Assembly (NCBI GenBank): GCA_022510725.1
Contig: JAFLSW010000001.1
Coordinates: 1-64,000 of the forward strand
Reading direction: 5' to 3'
Length of the DNA: 64,000 bases
DNA from: Lachnospiraceae bacterium
GTDB taxonomy: Bacteria > Bacillota > Clostridia > Lachnospirales > Lachnospiraceae
In this document: positions 35,517-44,113 of the stretch, piece by piece
Layout: each line of letters begins with the position of its first letter
Numbering within the stretch: the first letter of the stretch is position 1
The notes under the pieces: generated by a model
Seen by the model: only the letters and a program-made list of their open reading frames with translations
Databases searched by the model: none
What the model was told of the DNA's origin: nothing
Program-made: the position numbers and the translations under genes

Positions 35517-38384
35517 ATGTTAAAAGGTCTCAAAAGAATTTTTTGTAACTACGCATATATCTTTCTGCCAATAGCTACCCTGCTTTGTCTTGCAGGGTTT
35601 ATTGGCAGTTATTTATTTCCCAATGAAGTATTGGATACCTTTGAAGTCAATATGCGGGAGGAAGAAGGCGATGAAGAAATCGTTTATTTTCTTACCGGTG
35701 CTGAGGACGAGCTTGGTTATGTGATGGATACGGGGGGAATGGCTTTAAAGGGAGTTCAGCCGGGTATCTTTAAAGGAGGGGCTTCTCTTGATGGAACAGA
35801 GCTGATATATAGAGTATATCGTATACAGAATGATGTGGACCTGACGGAAGAGGAAATTTCTTTGTCTCTTTCCGAATTGGAGATGGAGCTGCTGTTTGAA
35901 GGAAGTTATGATCTGGGGAGCTGTCTGGATGGGCAATACCCTTATCTGCCCTTAGATCAAGAAGAACTTTGCAATGGCAGACTGTATATTACCTTTACCT
36001 TTCATAGAAATGGCAATGGAGAAGAGAATTTTCCGGGGCTTTATATGAATCACAGGATGGTAAAAGGAGAAGTGACCGTGCTTGGTGGGGAACAGGCTGA
36101 TATGATGCTGAAGCATTGTAATATCTATTCCCATGACACATATCCGCTTCTTTATGACTGCCGATTGATGACCTTTGTTTTCCTGGCAGCTTCTATTCTG
36201 GTGTGTTATCCAAAACGGAAAAGAAAGAAAGAAGAAGAGGAAGTTTTGGACAAGCCGGAGGAAAAAGCAGATGTGCAGGATACAAATGTTTCTGGCGGTT
36301 TCCTCAAAAACCTAAATTGGAAGGCCTGGGGAAAAGGCTGTCTGGTTCTGGCGGGGATATTGTGCCTTTCTCTTTTGTGCGAACTCTTTATTTTTAACTG
36401 GTCGGCACTTCTGCATCCTTATGAATCTGTGCAGATCAACATTCCGGAGAATGGGACAGATCCCAACATATTGATTGAAGTAAAGGACTCTCTGGCAGAG
36501 CTTTCCGTTGACGAACAAAAGGCTTTGGAAGTTGAACGGGAGTATGAAAAGATATTAGCGGAATATAACGGTGAAGAATATGTGGAAGTATGGGATGAGT
36601 CTCTGGTAGAGATGGACGGTGTGCCTTACCGCAAGGTAAAAGAGGCGCGGATCCAGATTGCCTTGGAAGAAAGCTACTATATTAAAAAATTGGCGCTTTC
36701 CCTTCCTTTGGAAAAAAATGCAGGATACACCCTCAGGGTTTATGATAAGGGCGTACCTTCTGCAGAAGTCGTTTACTGCAGCATCGATCCCAAGCTGGAT
36801 ACAGGCGTTGCCAATGTAGGAAAAGAAGTCAATGCATTGGTGATCACCCTGCTGACAGAGGAGGAAGCTCAGTTTTCAGATCTGACACTTACTATTTCAA
36901 ATGATATAAAAATGGAGCCACTGCGCATTCTTTTCTTTATGGTATGCTTCCTGTTCCTGTATCTTATTTTTGCCGCAGGTAAAAAAGTTTGGGAGTTTAT
37001 GGTGAAAAAGCCGCAATGGGTCTTTGCTGTTAGTGCATTTCTCTTTGGATCTTTGCTGATCGGCGGAATCGGGACCAATCAGGTCAGCTATGATGAGTAT
37101 GTTCATGCCAGGAGCGCCTTTAGGCTGTCTTTCGGGTCGACCATTGAGACCACAGAGGCAGCTATGCAGATGGTGGGAAACAGTCTTCCCTTCTTTACCA
37201 ATCCGGAAGAGAGGGAGTTGGTAAACAATTATTTAAATGAAATGAACGATCCCAATGTGATCGCGCCGGATATCGGACACCAAAGTCTATTTTCCAGAGC
37301 GGAAACCAGGGTGTATTATCCCATAGCAGCAGGATTTTTCTTAGGCAGAGCCCTCCACTTGGATTTTGCGGATATAGTGGCCTTTGCTAAGTTTGGCAAT
37401 CTGCTTTGTTATATTTTTGTTGTGTTCTGGGCAATTAAGATGGCAAAAGGATATGATATGGTGGTGGCACTTATTGGACTTTTGCCAAACAACATCTTTA
37501 TCGCATCTGCTCTTTCCTATGACGGTGTGGTGACCTCCTGCTTATTATTTGCCTATGTGCTTTTGTTAAATGAGATTTTAACTCCTAAAGAGAAAATAAA
37601 GCCGGGTAACACGCTGCTTATGCTGATTATTTTTGTTATTGGCTGTTTATCCAAACCGGTATATATTGTGATGGCATTGATGCTTCTCTTTTTGCCGAAA
37701 ACAAAATTTGACAGCAGAACAAAGGAATGGCTCTTTAAGGCTTCCATACTGGTTGTAGCCGGATTGATGATCTATAATATCCTCTTCCCTACGCCGGTAA
37801 CAGGCGGAGATTACCAGCTGGTAAGCAATACGGCCTTTTTGGGAGATAAAAGAAATCTGGGTACCAGCACCATAGGGCAGATTTCCTATATCATGGGAAA
37901 TCCTCTTACTTATACAGTCATGCTTTTAAAAGGTATGTTTGGTATGCTCTTCTCCTATACTTTGGGAGGTGTGCCTTTTGTGGGCTATGCTTATATGGGA
38001 ACAGCTCCTTTTCTGGTAAATTGGCTGCTGATCTTAGCAGGATTTTTTGCGGCTCTGTTTGCACCATGTGGAGAGAAGCTTGGAAAGAAATTTGTTTTCT
38101 TAAGTAATCTGATGAATTTTGGCGTGGCATCAATTGTATTTACTTCCATGTATGTCTCCTATACGGCAGTAGGATTCGGACAGATCCTGGGTGTACAGGG
38201 AAGATACTTTATTCCCTTGTTCCTGCCATTCCTAAGCTGTTTCTTTGCACCAAAATGGGTAAGGAAATGGAGGGAAGGCATGACAAAGCATATAGGGTCA
38301 TATGAACGGATCCTTTTTGGAGTCATGGCGGCGGTGAATCTATCCATGACGCTGTTTTTAGTAATATTAGCCATTAATGTATAA
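35517..38384 (+). CDS. Large DUF2142-type membrane protein (GT-C-like)
   Basis: A 955-residue protein. One helix near residue 12-32 is followed by an extracellular region, helices near 220 and 275, a second extracellular region (about 300-460), and then a polytopic part (about 465-955) with some ten helices. The first luminal loop of the polytopic part carries SYDEYVHARSAF near residue 525, the DUF2142 signature resembling the acidic loop of GT-C transferases. It probably handles a lipid-linked sugar. It starts four bases after leuA stops, with GGAGGAAAA overlapping the leuA stop, so it rides on the leuA transcript. The exact substrate is unknown. Confidence 0.75.
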   Translation: MLKGLKRIFCNYAYIFLPIATLLCLAGFIGSYLFPNEVLDTFEVNMREEEGDEEIVYFLTGAEDELGYVMDTGGMALKGVQPGIFKGGASLDGTELIYRVYRIQNDVDLTEEEISLSLSELEMELLFEGSYDLGSCLDGQYPYLPLDQEELCNGRLYITFTFHRNGNGEENFPGLYMNHRMVKGEVTVLGGEQADMMLKHCNIYSHDTYPLLYDCRLMTFVFLAASILVCYPKRKRKKEEEEVLDKPEEKADVQDTNVSGGFLKNLNWKAWGKGCLVLAGILCLSLLCELFIFNWSALLHPYESVQINIPENGTDPNILIEVKDSLAELSVDEQKALEVEREYEKILAEYNGEEYVEVWDESLVEMDGVPYRKVKEARIQIALEESYYIKKLALSLPLEKNAGYTLRVYDKGVPSAEVVYCSIDPKLDTGVANVGKEVNALVITLLTEEEAQFSDLTLTISNDIKMEPLRILFFMVCFLFLYLIFAAGKKVWEFMVKKPQWVFAVSAFLFGSLLIGGIGTNQVSYDEYVHARSAFRLSFGSTIETTEAAMQMVGNSLPFFTNPEERELVNNYLNEMNDPNVIAPDIGHQSLFSRAETRVYYPIAAGFFLGRALHLDFADIVAFAKFGNLLCYIFVVFWAIKMAKGYDMVVALIGLLPNNIFIASALSYDGVVTSCLLFAYVLLLNEILTPKEKIKPGNTLLMLIIFVIGCLSKPVYIVMALMLLFLPKTKFDSRTKEWLFKASILVVAGLMIYNILFPTPVTGGDYQLVSNTAFLGDKRNLGTSTIGQISYIMGNPLTYTVMLLKGMFGMLFSYTLGGVPFVGYAYMGTAPFLVNWLLILAGFFAALFAPCGEKLGKKFVFLSNLMNFGVASIVFTSMYVSYTAVGFGQILGVQGRYFIPLFLPFLSCFFAPKWVRKWREGMTKHIGSYERILFGVMAAVNLSMTLFLVILAINV

Positions 38385-39435
38385 AAATGAACAGGCAGAA
38401 GCGATGATCAGTGTAATTGTTCCGGTTTATAAAAGTGAAAAAACCTTAAGAAGATGTGTAGAAAGCCTATGTTGTCAGACTTATAAGGACCAGGAGATCC
38501 TGTTGGTAGTGGACGGACCGCCGGATGGTTCGGGGATATTGGCTGAAGAATTGGCAAAAGAGGATGATCGCATCCGGGTCATAAACCAAAAAAATCAAGG
38601 GGTCTCCTTTGCCAGAAACAGAGGGATAAAGGAAGCAAAAGGAGAGTATATCCGTTTTGTGGACAGCGATGATTTTGTGGAGAAGGATTCCAACGAAAAG
38701 CTGTTTGCTGCCATGGAAAAAACAGATGCGGATCTGGTCATAGGAGGATTCCACCATCTCTATTTTAACAGGGATATTTTAAAAAAACCTCAGGCAGGAG
38801 TCTATCAAAGAGAAAACGAATCCTTTGTAAAGCGAGGTACCTCTTTACGGGCAGATGAAGATTTTCGCAGGCTTTATCTTCAGGGATTCTTTAACATGCC
38901 ATGGAACAAGTTATATAAAAAAGAGTTGATAAAAAAAGAGTTTCCCATAGATCTGAATCTGGGAGAGGACCTGTTATTTAACTTCTTTTATATGAAAGGG
39001 ATAGAAAGGATCACAGTCATTTCCCATCCTGTGTGCAATTATATTCAGGATGACAGAGGTACTACCCTTTCTACTAAGAAACGAGTGGATAAAATTCCCA
39101 TTGCCCTTCGCCTGTTTTCAGAAACGGAAGCTTTTTTTAAAGAATTGCATATGGATGACGGAAATATGCCTGCTTCCAAAACAGTCATCCAGTTTTTGGA
39201 CGATCTGGAAGGCCTTAGCTTTGATGGTTCTGTTACAAAGGAAGAAAAGCTAGCCATTATCAGTACTTATAAAAAGGCTTTGGATGAACTGGGCGAAAAA
39301 GGAAAGAATCCTATATTACAGCAACTTGATTATAAGATCATTTTTTATTTCTGGAAGAAAGATCACTTTAGGACAGTCAGGTTATTGATCGATCTGAGGG
39401 GATTCATAGTCAGGATATTAAAGAAACGAGGATAA
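38377..39435 (+). CDS. Glycosyltransferase family 2
   Basis: A 352-residue GT-A fold enzyme: ISVIVPVYKSEKTLRRCVESL, then LLVVDGPPDGS, NQGVSFARNRGIKEAKGEYIRFVDSDDFVE (DxD-type metal site) near residue 95, and FNMPWNKLYKK near 170. It is soluble with no membrane segment. The first ATG overlaps the previous stop by eight bases; another ATG nine codons on (38404) also fits. The sugar donor is unknown. It is in one run with the DUF2142 gene and the next GT gene. Confidence 0.85.
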   Translation: MYKNEQAEAMISVIVPVYKSEKTLRRCVESLCCQTYKDQEILLVVDGPPDGSGILAEELAKEDDRIRVINQKNQGVSFARNRGIKEAKGEYIRFVDSDDFVEKDSNEKLFAAMEKTDADLVIGGFHHLYFNRDILKKPQAGVYQRENESFVKRGTSLRADEDFRRLYLQGFFNMPWNKLYKKELIKKEFPIDLNLGEDLLFNFFYMKGIERITVISHPVCNYIQDDRGTTLSTKKRVDKIPIALRLFSETEAFFKELHMDDGNMPASKTVIQFLDDLEGLSFDGSVTKEEKLAIISTYKKALDELGEKGKNPILQQLDYKIIFYFWKKDHFRTVRLLIDLRGFIVRILKKRG

Positions 39436-39439
39436 AGCT

Positions 39440-41992
39440 ATGGGAGAACGGGTCTCGATAATTGTTCCCATCTATAAGGTGGAACCATATATCAGGCGTG
39501 CGGTGAATTCCATATTGCAGCAAACCTACAGAGAGCTTGAGATCATTCTGGTAGATGACGGCTCCCCGGACAACTGCGGAAAAATTTGTGATGAATATCA
39601 GGCGAAGGATAAGCGCATTAAGGTAATACACAAGGAAAACGGCGGCTTGTCCGATGCCAGAAATGCCGGACTGGATATTGCCACAGGGGATTATATTGCC
39701 TTTGTGGACAGCGATGACTATGTTGCGCCGGATTTCATAGAAAAGCTTCTGGATGTGATTCATAAAAATCAGGCAGATGTGGCTATCTGCTCTTTTGGTA
39801 TCACGGAGGCCCTGGATTATGATGATACCATATTTGAGGTTGATGAGGCAGGAAAGAAGAGGTATGAAGCAGATGGCAGCATAGAGATCTGCACAAGAAG
39901 GGAGCTTCTTTCCAATCTTTATGATGCGAACCATCGGGATGCTACTTATTTTATCGTGGTTTGGAATAAGCTGTATAAGGCCGGGCTATGGAAGGATATC
40001 CGTTTCCCCAAAGGAAAGATCCATGAGGATGAGGCCACGACCTACCGTATTTACGACATGATAGAAAAAGGCGTGTTTCTGCATCAGCCTTTATATGGAT
40101 ATTTTAGTGCACCGGAAAGTATAACCAGAGGTCGATTCAAACTCAATCGTTTAGACTGGCTGGATGCTCTTACCGATCGGATCCGCTTTTTTGAGGAACG
40201 GGAAGAATGGGAACAGGTGCAGTATGCCAGAAGGGCAAGAACCGATGGGGCAATTAAGTATTTTTATCCTGTAAAAGAAGAACTTTCCGAAAGCAAGGAA
40301 GTCGAGAAACGATTAAGAAACTATGTAAAAGAGGAAATAAAGGAAAAGCGCTCCGGCTTGCCTTTGAAAACCAGAATCGGATACAGGATATTTCTCTTTT
40401 CCCCTTCCTTATATCGCAAACTGACCTGTATTAACATGCCAAAAGGGGAAAGAGCTTATCAGATCGCTTTCGTTCTGTTGTTTTTATGGCTGGCTTTTTT
40501 GTGTTTTTATAAGTTGGATGTAAAATATGTGGATCCATGGGATGAATCCAGACATGGGGTCAATGCTTATGAAATGCTGAAAGAAGGACATTTGATCGAG
40601 AGCACCTATCTGTATGAAACCGATTACTATAACTTAAAGCCGCCTCTCAGCATGTGGAGCATTATGCTTTCCATGATCATTTTTGGAAAAACTGTATTTG
40701 CTATGCGTTTTCCGTCTGTTCTGTTCTATTTGATCCTGGCGCTGGCAGCAGCAGGCTTTTTGAAAAAACGATATGGAAGGTCTGCAGCTTTGCTGTGTCT
40801 GGCTTTTCTATCGGCAAATACGACTCCTTTTCTGGCACATATGGTTCGGGCCGGGGATGCGGACAGTCTATATACCCTGCTCTTTACCCTTGCCATGCTT
40901 TGCATGATGAATATTAGGAAGAATCAGAAAAATCTCTATGCCTGCGGTCTTCTCTTTGCCCTTGCTTTCCTGACAAAAAGCTTTCATGCGGGAGTGATCG
41001 TCGTAATTGGAGGTCTGTATCTCCTTTTTACAGGAGAATTAAAAAGGATGAAGCCCCTTGTCTGGCTGAAATTTATTGCTTCAGCTATGCTGCCCATAGG
41101 CATTTGGGCAGGTCTCCGCTATATGGTGGACGGTACCCTGTTCTTTCGAAAAATGTGGGCTACCGATGTGGTAGGACGCTCCGGAGCAGGTTTTGGCAGC
41201 AATGAAGCCGGTTTTGGATACTATTTTTCTTACTATTTGGGAAATATGAGCGGCAGTCTGCAGATCTATCTTTTGGCTTTGCTTGCCATACTCCTTTTGG
41301 GCGGATTTTATCTGGAGTATCGTGGCTGGGATAAAGAAAAGAAAGCAAAGATCTTGCTAAAAGAGACGATATTCCACCGGGATGTGATCGGTTTTGCTTT
41401 ATGGGTGCTGATACCGACTCTGGCATTTTCTGCTGTGGCCACCAAACTTCTCTGGTATTTATACCCTGCCATAACAGCCTTATTGATCGGAGCAGCAGCC
41501 CTTCTTGGCAAAATGATCCAGGATAAAAAGCTGCCTGAGCTTTTCAGAGAGGCGGTCTGGGGAGGATGCCTCATAACAGCGGGGGTGTACTCTTTGATAC
41601 TGACCATTACCTTTTATGGCTATGGGCAGGCAGGAAAACAGGTCAACGATTTTCAGCTGCTGATCCAAGAAATCGGAAATGTCAATGTAAATGCGGGAAT
41701 GCCGGCATATGTAGTGCTCGAAACAGATCAGCCGGAAGAGCCTTACAGCACAGATTGGGCACAGCAGGATGTGTTTGTGGCGGAAGCCTATGGAGATTAT
41801 TTGTGCAGACCGGGCGGGCTGGATGCGCTGCTTTGTGATGTGAAGGAAGATTCCCGGATGGACAGAGGGATCTTATTTACCAATACAGATTATTACGAGA
41901 AAAAAGTGCTTTCCGGCTTGGAGGATCGTGGCCTGATGCCCCAGATCATAGGCAGGCGGGGGCAGTATCTGGCGGTTATGATAGTACGATGA
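39440..41992 (+). CDS. Two-domain glycosyltransferase: GT2 fused to a PMT/ArnT-like GT-C
   Basis: An 850-residue fusion. Residues 1-330 are a complete GT2 domain (VSIIVPIYKVEPYIRRAV, LVDDGSPDNCG, FVDSDDYVAPDF, VVWNKLYKAGLW). From about 335 to 850 it is a polytopic GT-C transferase of the PMT_2 type, with the acidic first loop VDPWDESRHGVNAYEML near 367, KPPLSMW near 398 and about ten helices. GT2 enzymes use nucleotide sugars and GT-Cs use polyprenyl-phosphate sugars, so one chain could act at both faces of the membrane. The join is a normal in-frame reading with no stop. It starts four bases after the preceding GT2 gene. Confidence 0.85.
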   Translation: MGERVSIIVPIYKVEPYIRRAVNSILQQTYRELEIILVDDGSPDNCGKICDEYQAKDKRIKVIHKENGGLSDARNAGLDIATGDYIAFVDSDDYVAPDFIEKLLDVIHKNQADVAICSFGITEALDYDDTIFEVDEAGKKRYEADGSIEICTRRELLSNLYDANHRDATYFIVVWNKLYKAGLWKDIRFPKGKIHEDEATTYRIYDMIEKGVFLHQPLYGYFSAPESITRGRFKLNRLDWLDALTDRIRFFEEREEWEQVQYARRARTDGAIKYFYPVKEELSESKEVEKRLRNYVKEEIKEKRSGLPLKTRIGYRIFLFSPSLYRKLTCINMPKGERAYQIAFVLLFLWLAFLCFYKLDVKYVDPWDESRHGVNAYEMLKEGHLIESTYLYETDYYNLKPPLSMWSIMLSMIIFGKTVFAMRFPSVLFYLILALAAAGFLKKRYGRSAALLCLAFLSANTTPFLAHMVRAGDADSLYTLLFTLAMLCMMNIRKNQKNLYACGLLFALAFLTKSFHAGVIVVIGGLYLLFTGELKRMKPLVWLKFIASAMLPIGIWAGLRYMVDGTLFFRKMWATDVVGRSGAGFGSNEAGFGYYFSYYLGNMSGSLQIYLLALLAILLLGGFYLEYRGWDKEKKAKILLKETIFHRDVIGFALWVLIPTLAFSAVATKLLWYLYPAITALLIGAAALLGKMIQDKKLPELFREAVWGGCLITAGVYSLILTITFYGYGQAGKQVNDFQLLIQEIGNVNVNAGMPAYVVLETDQPEEPYSTDWAQQDVFVAEAYGDYLCRPGGLDALLCDVKEDSRMDRGILFTNTDYYEKKVLSGLEDRGLMPQIIGRRGQYLAVMIVR

Positions 41993-41999
41993 TCTAATA

Positions 42000-42024
42000 T
42001 AGCAGGAGCATTATGCTCCTGCTA
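42000..42024. repeat. Perfect 25-base palindrome between convergent genes
   Basis: TAGCAGGAGCAT and ATGCTCCTGCTA flank a single central T (12-bp arms). It covers the last codons of the minus-strand gene and lies eight bases beyond the plus-strand stop. No T run follows on either strand, so a bidirectional terminator role is likely but inefficient. Confidence 0.6.
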
Positions 42025-42802
42025 TGATCTTTGGTATATCGTGCATATCTGCGGCAATATCTGTAAAGGAAGAAAAGTAGCTGCCGATGATCTTGCTCGT
42101 AGAAGCCAGGCAGTATAGGTCTATCATGGCATCCTGAATGCCTGCTATGCTGTCGCGGGAAAGATCCCGGTCTTCGTTGGAAATGATCTTGCCGGGAAAT
42201 TGTTCCCGCAGGCGTTTTTCTTCCTCAATATCGTCCGTTGCCAGATAAAAAACAGTTTCCGGGTCGGAAGACAGGGCTTCTTTCATGGAAGAAATAAAGC
42301 TTTCCGTGGAGCTCTTGCCAATAGAGGGAAGATTGTCTGTACGCCTTATATGAACACCTATACTGCTCTTTCCCAGACTTTGTTTTAAAGAATCGATTCG
42401 TTTTTGTACGGTATCGACAGGTACAAAAGGCGAGTAGTCGTGACAGGGATAAAAATGCTCCTCTGTGGCAATATAAGTGATCAGCGTTCCTAATCGGGAG
42501 ACGGAAGCATCTGTAAGAGAGCCTTCTTCTCTGTTAGAGCGGATCCACTCATTGTTCACAAAGATTCCGAATAAAAAGGAAAGGCCTTGATAGAACAGCT
42601 TTTTGATGTCCCATTTGGAGTAGATATTGATGACTTTAAACGCATCTGTAGGGCAAAAGATCTTCTCAAAAGGGCAGCCCAATTCCCGGTTGACAAACCA
42701 GATAACGGTCAGCCTGTCACCCCGTTTTTGTGAAAGGATCCGGGCGGAGTTTATGGCCCGCATTCTATTGCATAAGCCACCGATAGGTTGTATTATTAAC
42801 AT
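42011..42802 (-). CDS. Fucosyltransferase-like protein (HxRRxD superfamily)
   Basis: A 263-residue protein with the N-terminal MLIIQPIGGLCNRMRAINSA motif and IGVHIRRTDN near residue 160, the HxRRxD donor-binding signature of alpha-1,2- and alpha-1,6-fucosyltransferases (GT11/GT23/GT37). FYLATDDIEEEKRL and a C-terminal S-x-FSS pattern also fit. Likely a GDP-fucose-type transferase, but donor and linkage are not provable. AAGGA lies about seven bases before 42802; the longer reading to 42898 lacks family residues. It is antiparallel to its neighbours. Confidence 0.75.
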   Translation of the reverse strand: MLIIQPIGGLCNRMRAINSARILSQKRGDRLTVIWFVNRELGCPFEKIFCPTDAFKVINIYSKWDIKKLFYQGLSFLFGIFVNNEWIRSNREEGSLTDASVSRLGTLITYIATEEHFYPCHDYSPFVPVDTVQKRIDSLKQSLGKSSIGVHIRRTDNLPSIGKSSTESFISSMKEALSSDPETVFYLATDDIEEEKRLREQFPGKIISNEDRDLSRDSIAGIQDAMIDLYCLASTSKIIGSYFSSFTDIAADMHDIPKIIAGA

Positions 42803-42825
42803 AGTGATGTCCTTCTTTCTGCATA

Positions 42826-42845
42826 AGCGGTTTGCAGGAACCGCT
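42826..42845. repeat. Inverted repeat in the divergent spacer
   Basis: Seven-bp arms AGCGGTT/AACCGCT around loop TGCAGG, in the leader of the fucosyltransferase-like gene and just upstream of the divergent GT4 gene. It could be an operator or an mRNA 5' hairpin. Confidence 0.45.
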
Positions 42846-42855
42846 GCCAGTTTTA

Positions 42856-42864
42856 AGTATAACA
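42856..42864 (-). promoter_or_regulatory. Extended -10 of the fucosyltransferase-like gene
   Basis: On the minus strand the bases read TGT-TATACT, an extended -10. There is no clear -35. It would give a leader of about 47 bases. I see no convincing promoter for the plus-strand GT4 gene in the same 80-base spacer. Confidence 0.4.
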
Positions 42865-42883
42865 AAAAAAAGAGTGTGCGTAT

Positions 42884-44113
42884 ATGAAAATTTTGCAAGT
42901 TAATACCGTAATAAAAGGAAGCAGTGTCGGCCGTATCATGGCGGACCTATATCAGGTGATTGAGGATGAAGGGCACGAAGCCAGAGTAGCAGTAGGAAGA
43001 GAACCTATGCCGGAAGACTATGAAGGCATTTTGATCGGTAATAAGAAAGATTTCTATATTCATGTGGCAAGAAACTTTCTTTTAGGTGAGGCGGGCTTTG
43101 CATCTGAGGAAGTAACTGCCCGGTTTCTTCGCTATATTGATGAGGAAAAACCGGATATCATCCATCTTCACAATATTCATGGTTTTTACCTCCAGGTGGA
43201 GCACTTATTTGCCTACTTGAAAAAGAAGAAAATCCCGGTAGTCTGGACTCTTCATGATTGCTGGAGTTTTACGGGACATTGTGCCTATTATGACTATGCG
43301 GCTTGTGAAAAATGGAAGACGGGATGTCATACCTGCATACAGCATGCCAAAGTCTATCCTTACGCCCTGTTGCGGGATAATACCATAGCATCCTATAGGA
43401 GAAAGCGGAAGGCCTTCTGCGGTGTAGAGAATCTTACCATTGTTACGCCCAGCAGGTGGCTGGCGGATCAGGTAGGACAATCCTTTTTAAAAGAATATCC
43501 CATAAGGGTCATTCCAAACGGCATTGACCTGTCTGTCTTTACTGCGAAAGAGGCAGGGGCAAAAACGGAAACACCTGTTATTTTAGGCGTTGCCAATATC
43601 TGGGAGCTGCGGAAAGGATTGGGTTACTTTGAAAAGCTGTCAGAGGATCTTTCCGGTACCTGTCAGGTGGAATTGATCGGGATCAGCAAAAAGCAAAAGA
43701 AAGAGCTGAAAAAGAAACATGGGAACAAAATGGTCCTTTTGGAAAGGACAGCGAATATAGAAGAATTAGCCAAAGAATACAGAAAGGCAGCAGTTTATGT
43801 TAATGCTACTCTGGAAGATAATTTTCCTACCACCAATCTGGAGGCGCTTGCCTGCGGCACACCGGTAGTCACTTATGCCACCGGCGGCAGCGGAGAAGCG
43901 GTTACAAAAGAATGCGGGATCGTGGTACAAAGGGCCAACTATGACAAGCTGCTGGCGGCAGTAAAGGAAGTGCTGAAAGAAAAGGAGTCCGGTGGATTTT
44001 CTGTCAGCAGCTGTCGGAAACGGGCGGAGGAATTTGATAAAAACATCAGATATAGGGAGTATCTGCGGCTTTACGAAGAAATCTTAAATAAGCCGGCGGA
44101 GGAGAGAATATGA
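42884..44113 (+). CDS. Glycosyltransferase family 4
   Basis: A 409-residue GT-B enzyme of the GT4 group: MKILQVNTVIKGSSVGRIM start, PDIIHLHNIHGFYL, VVWTLHDCWSFTGHC near residue 115 (with a cysteine-rich CEKWKTGCHTC stretch typical of the WcaC-like subgroup), VTPSRWLADQV, VIPNGIDLSVF near 205, and the donor-binding ENFPTTNLEALACGTPVVTY near 320. The next gene overlaps by ATGA. It likely adds a hexose to the surface polysaccharide. Confidence 0.88.
   Translation: MKILQVNTVIKGSSVGRIMADLYQVIEDEGHEARVAVGREPMPEDYEGILIGNKKDFYIHVARNFLLGEAGFASEEVTARFLRYIDEEKPDIIHLHNIHGFYLQVEHLFAYLKKKKIPVVWTLHDCWSFTGHCAYYDYAACEKWKTGCHTCIQHAKVYPYALLRDNTIASYRRKRKAFCGVENLTIVTPSRWLADQVGQSFLKEYPIRVIPNGIDLSVFTAKEAGAKTETPVILGVANIWELRKGLGYFEKLSEDLSGTCQVELIGISKKQKKELKKKHGNKMVLLERTANIEELAKEYRKAAVYVNATLEDNFPTTNLEALACGTPVVTYATGGSGEAVTKECGIVVQRANYDKLLAAVKEVLKEKESGGFSVSSCRKRAEEFDKNIRYREYLRLYEEILNKPAEERI

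Noticed and set aside
42627-42887. Plus-strand open frame over the fucosyltransferase-like gene
   Set aside because: No family resemblance or ribosome site; it is the complement of a well-supported gene.
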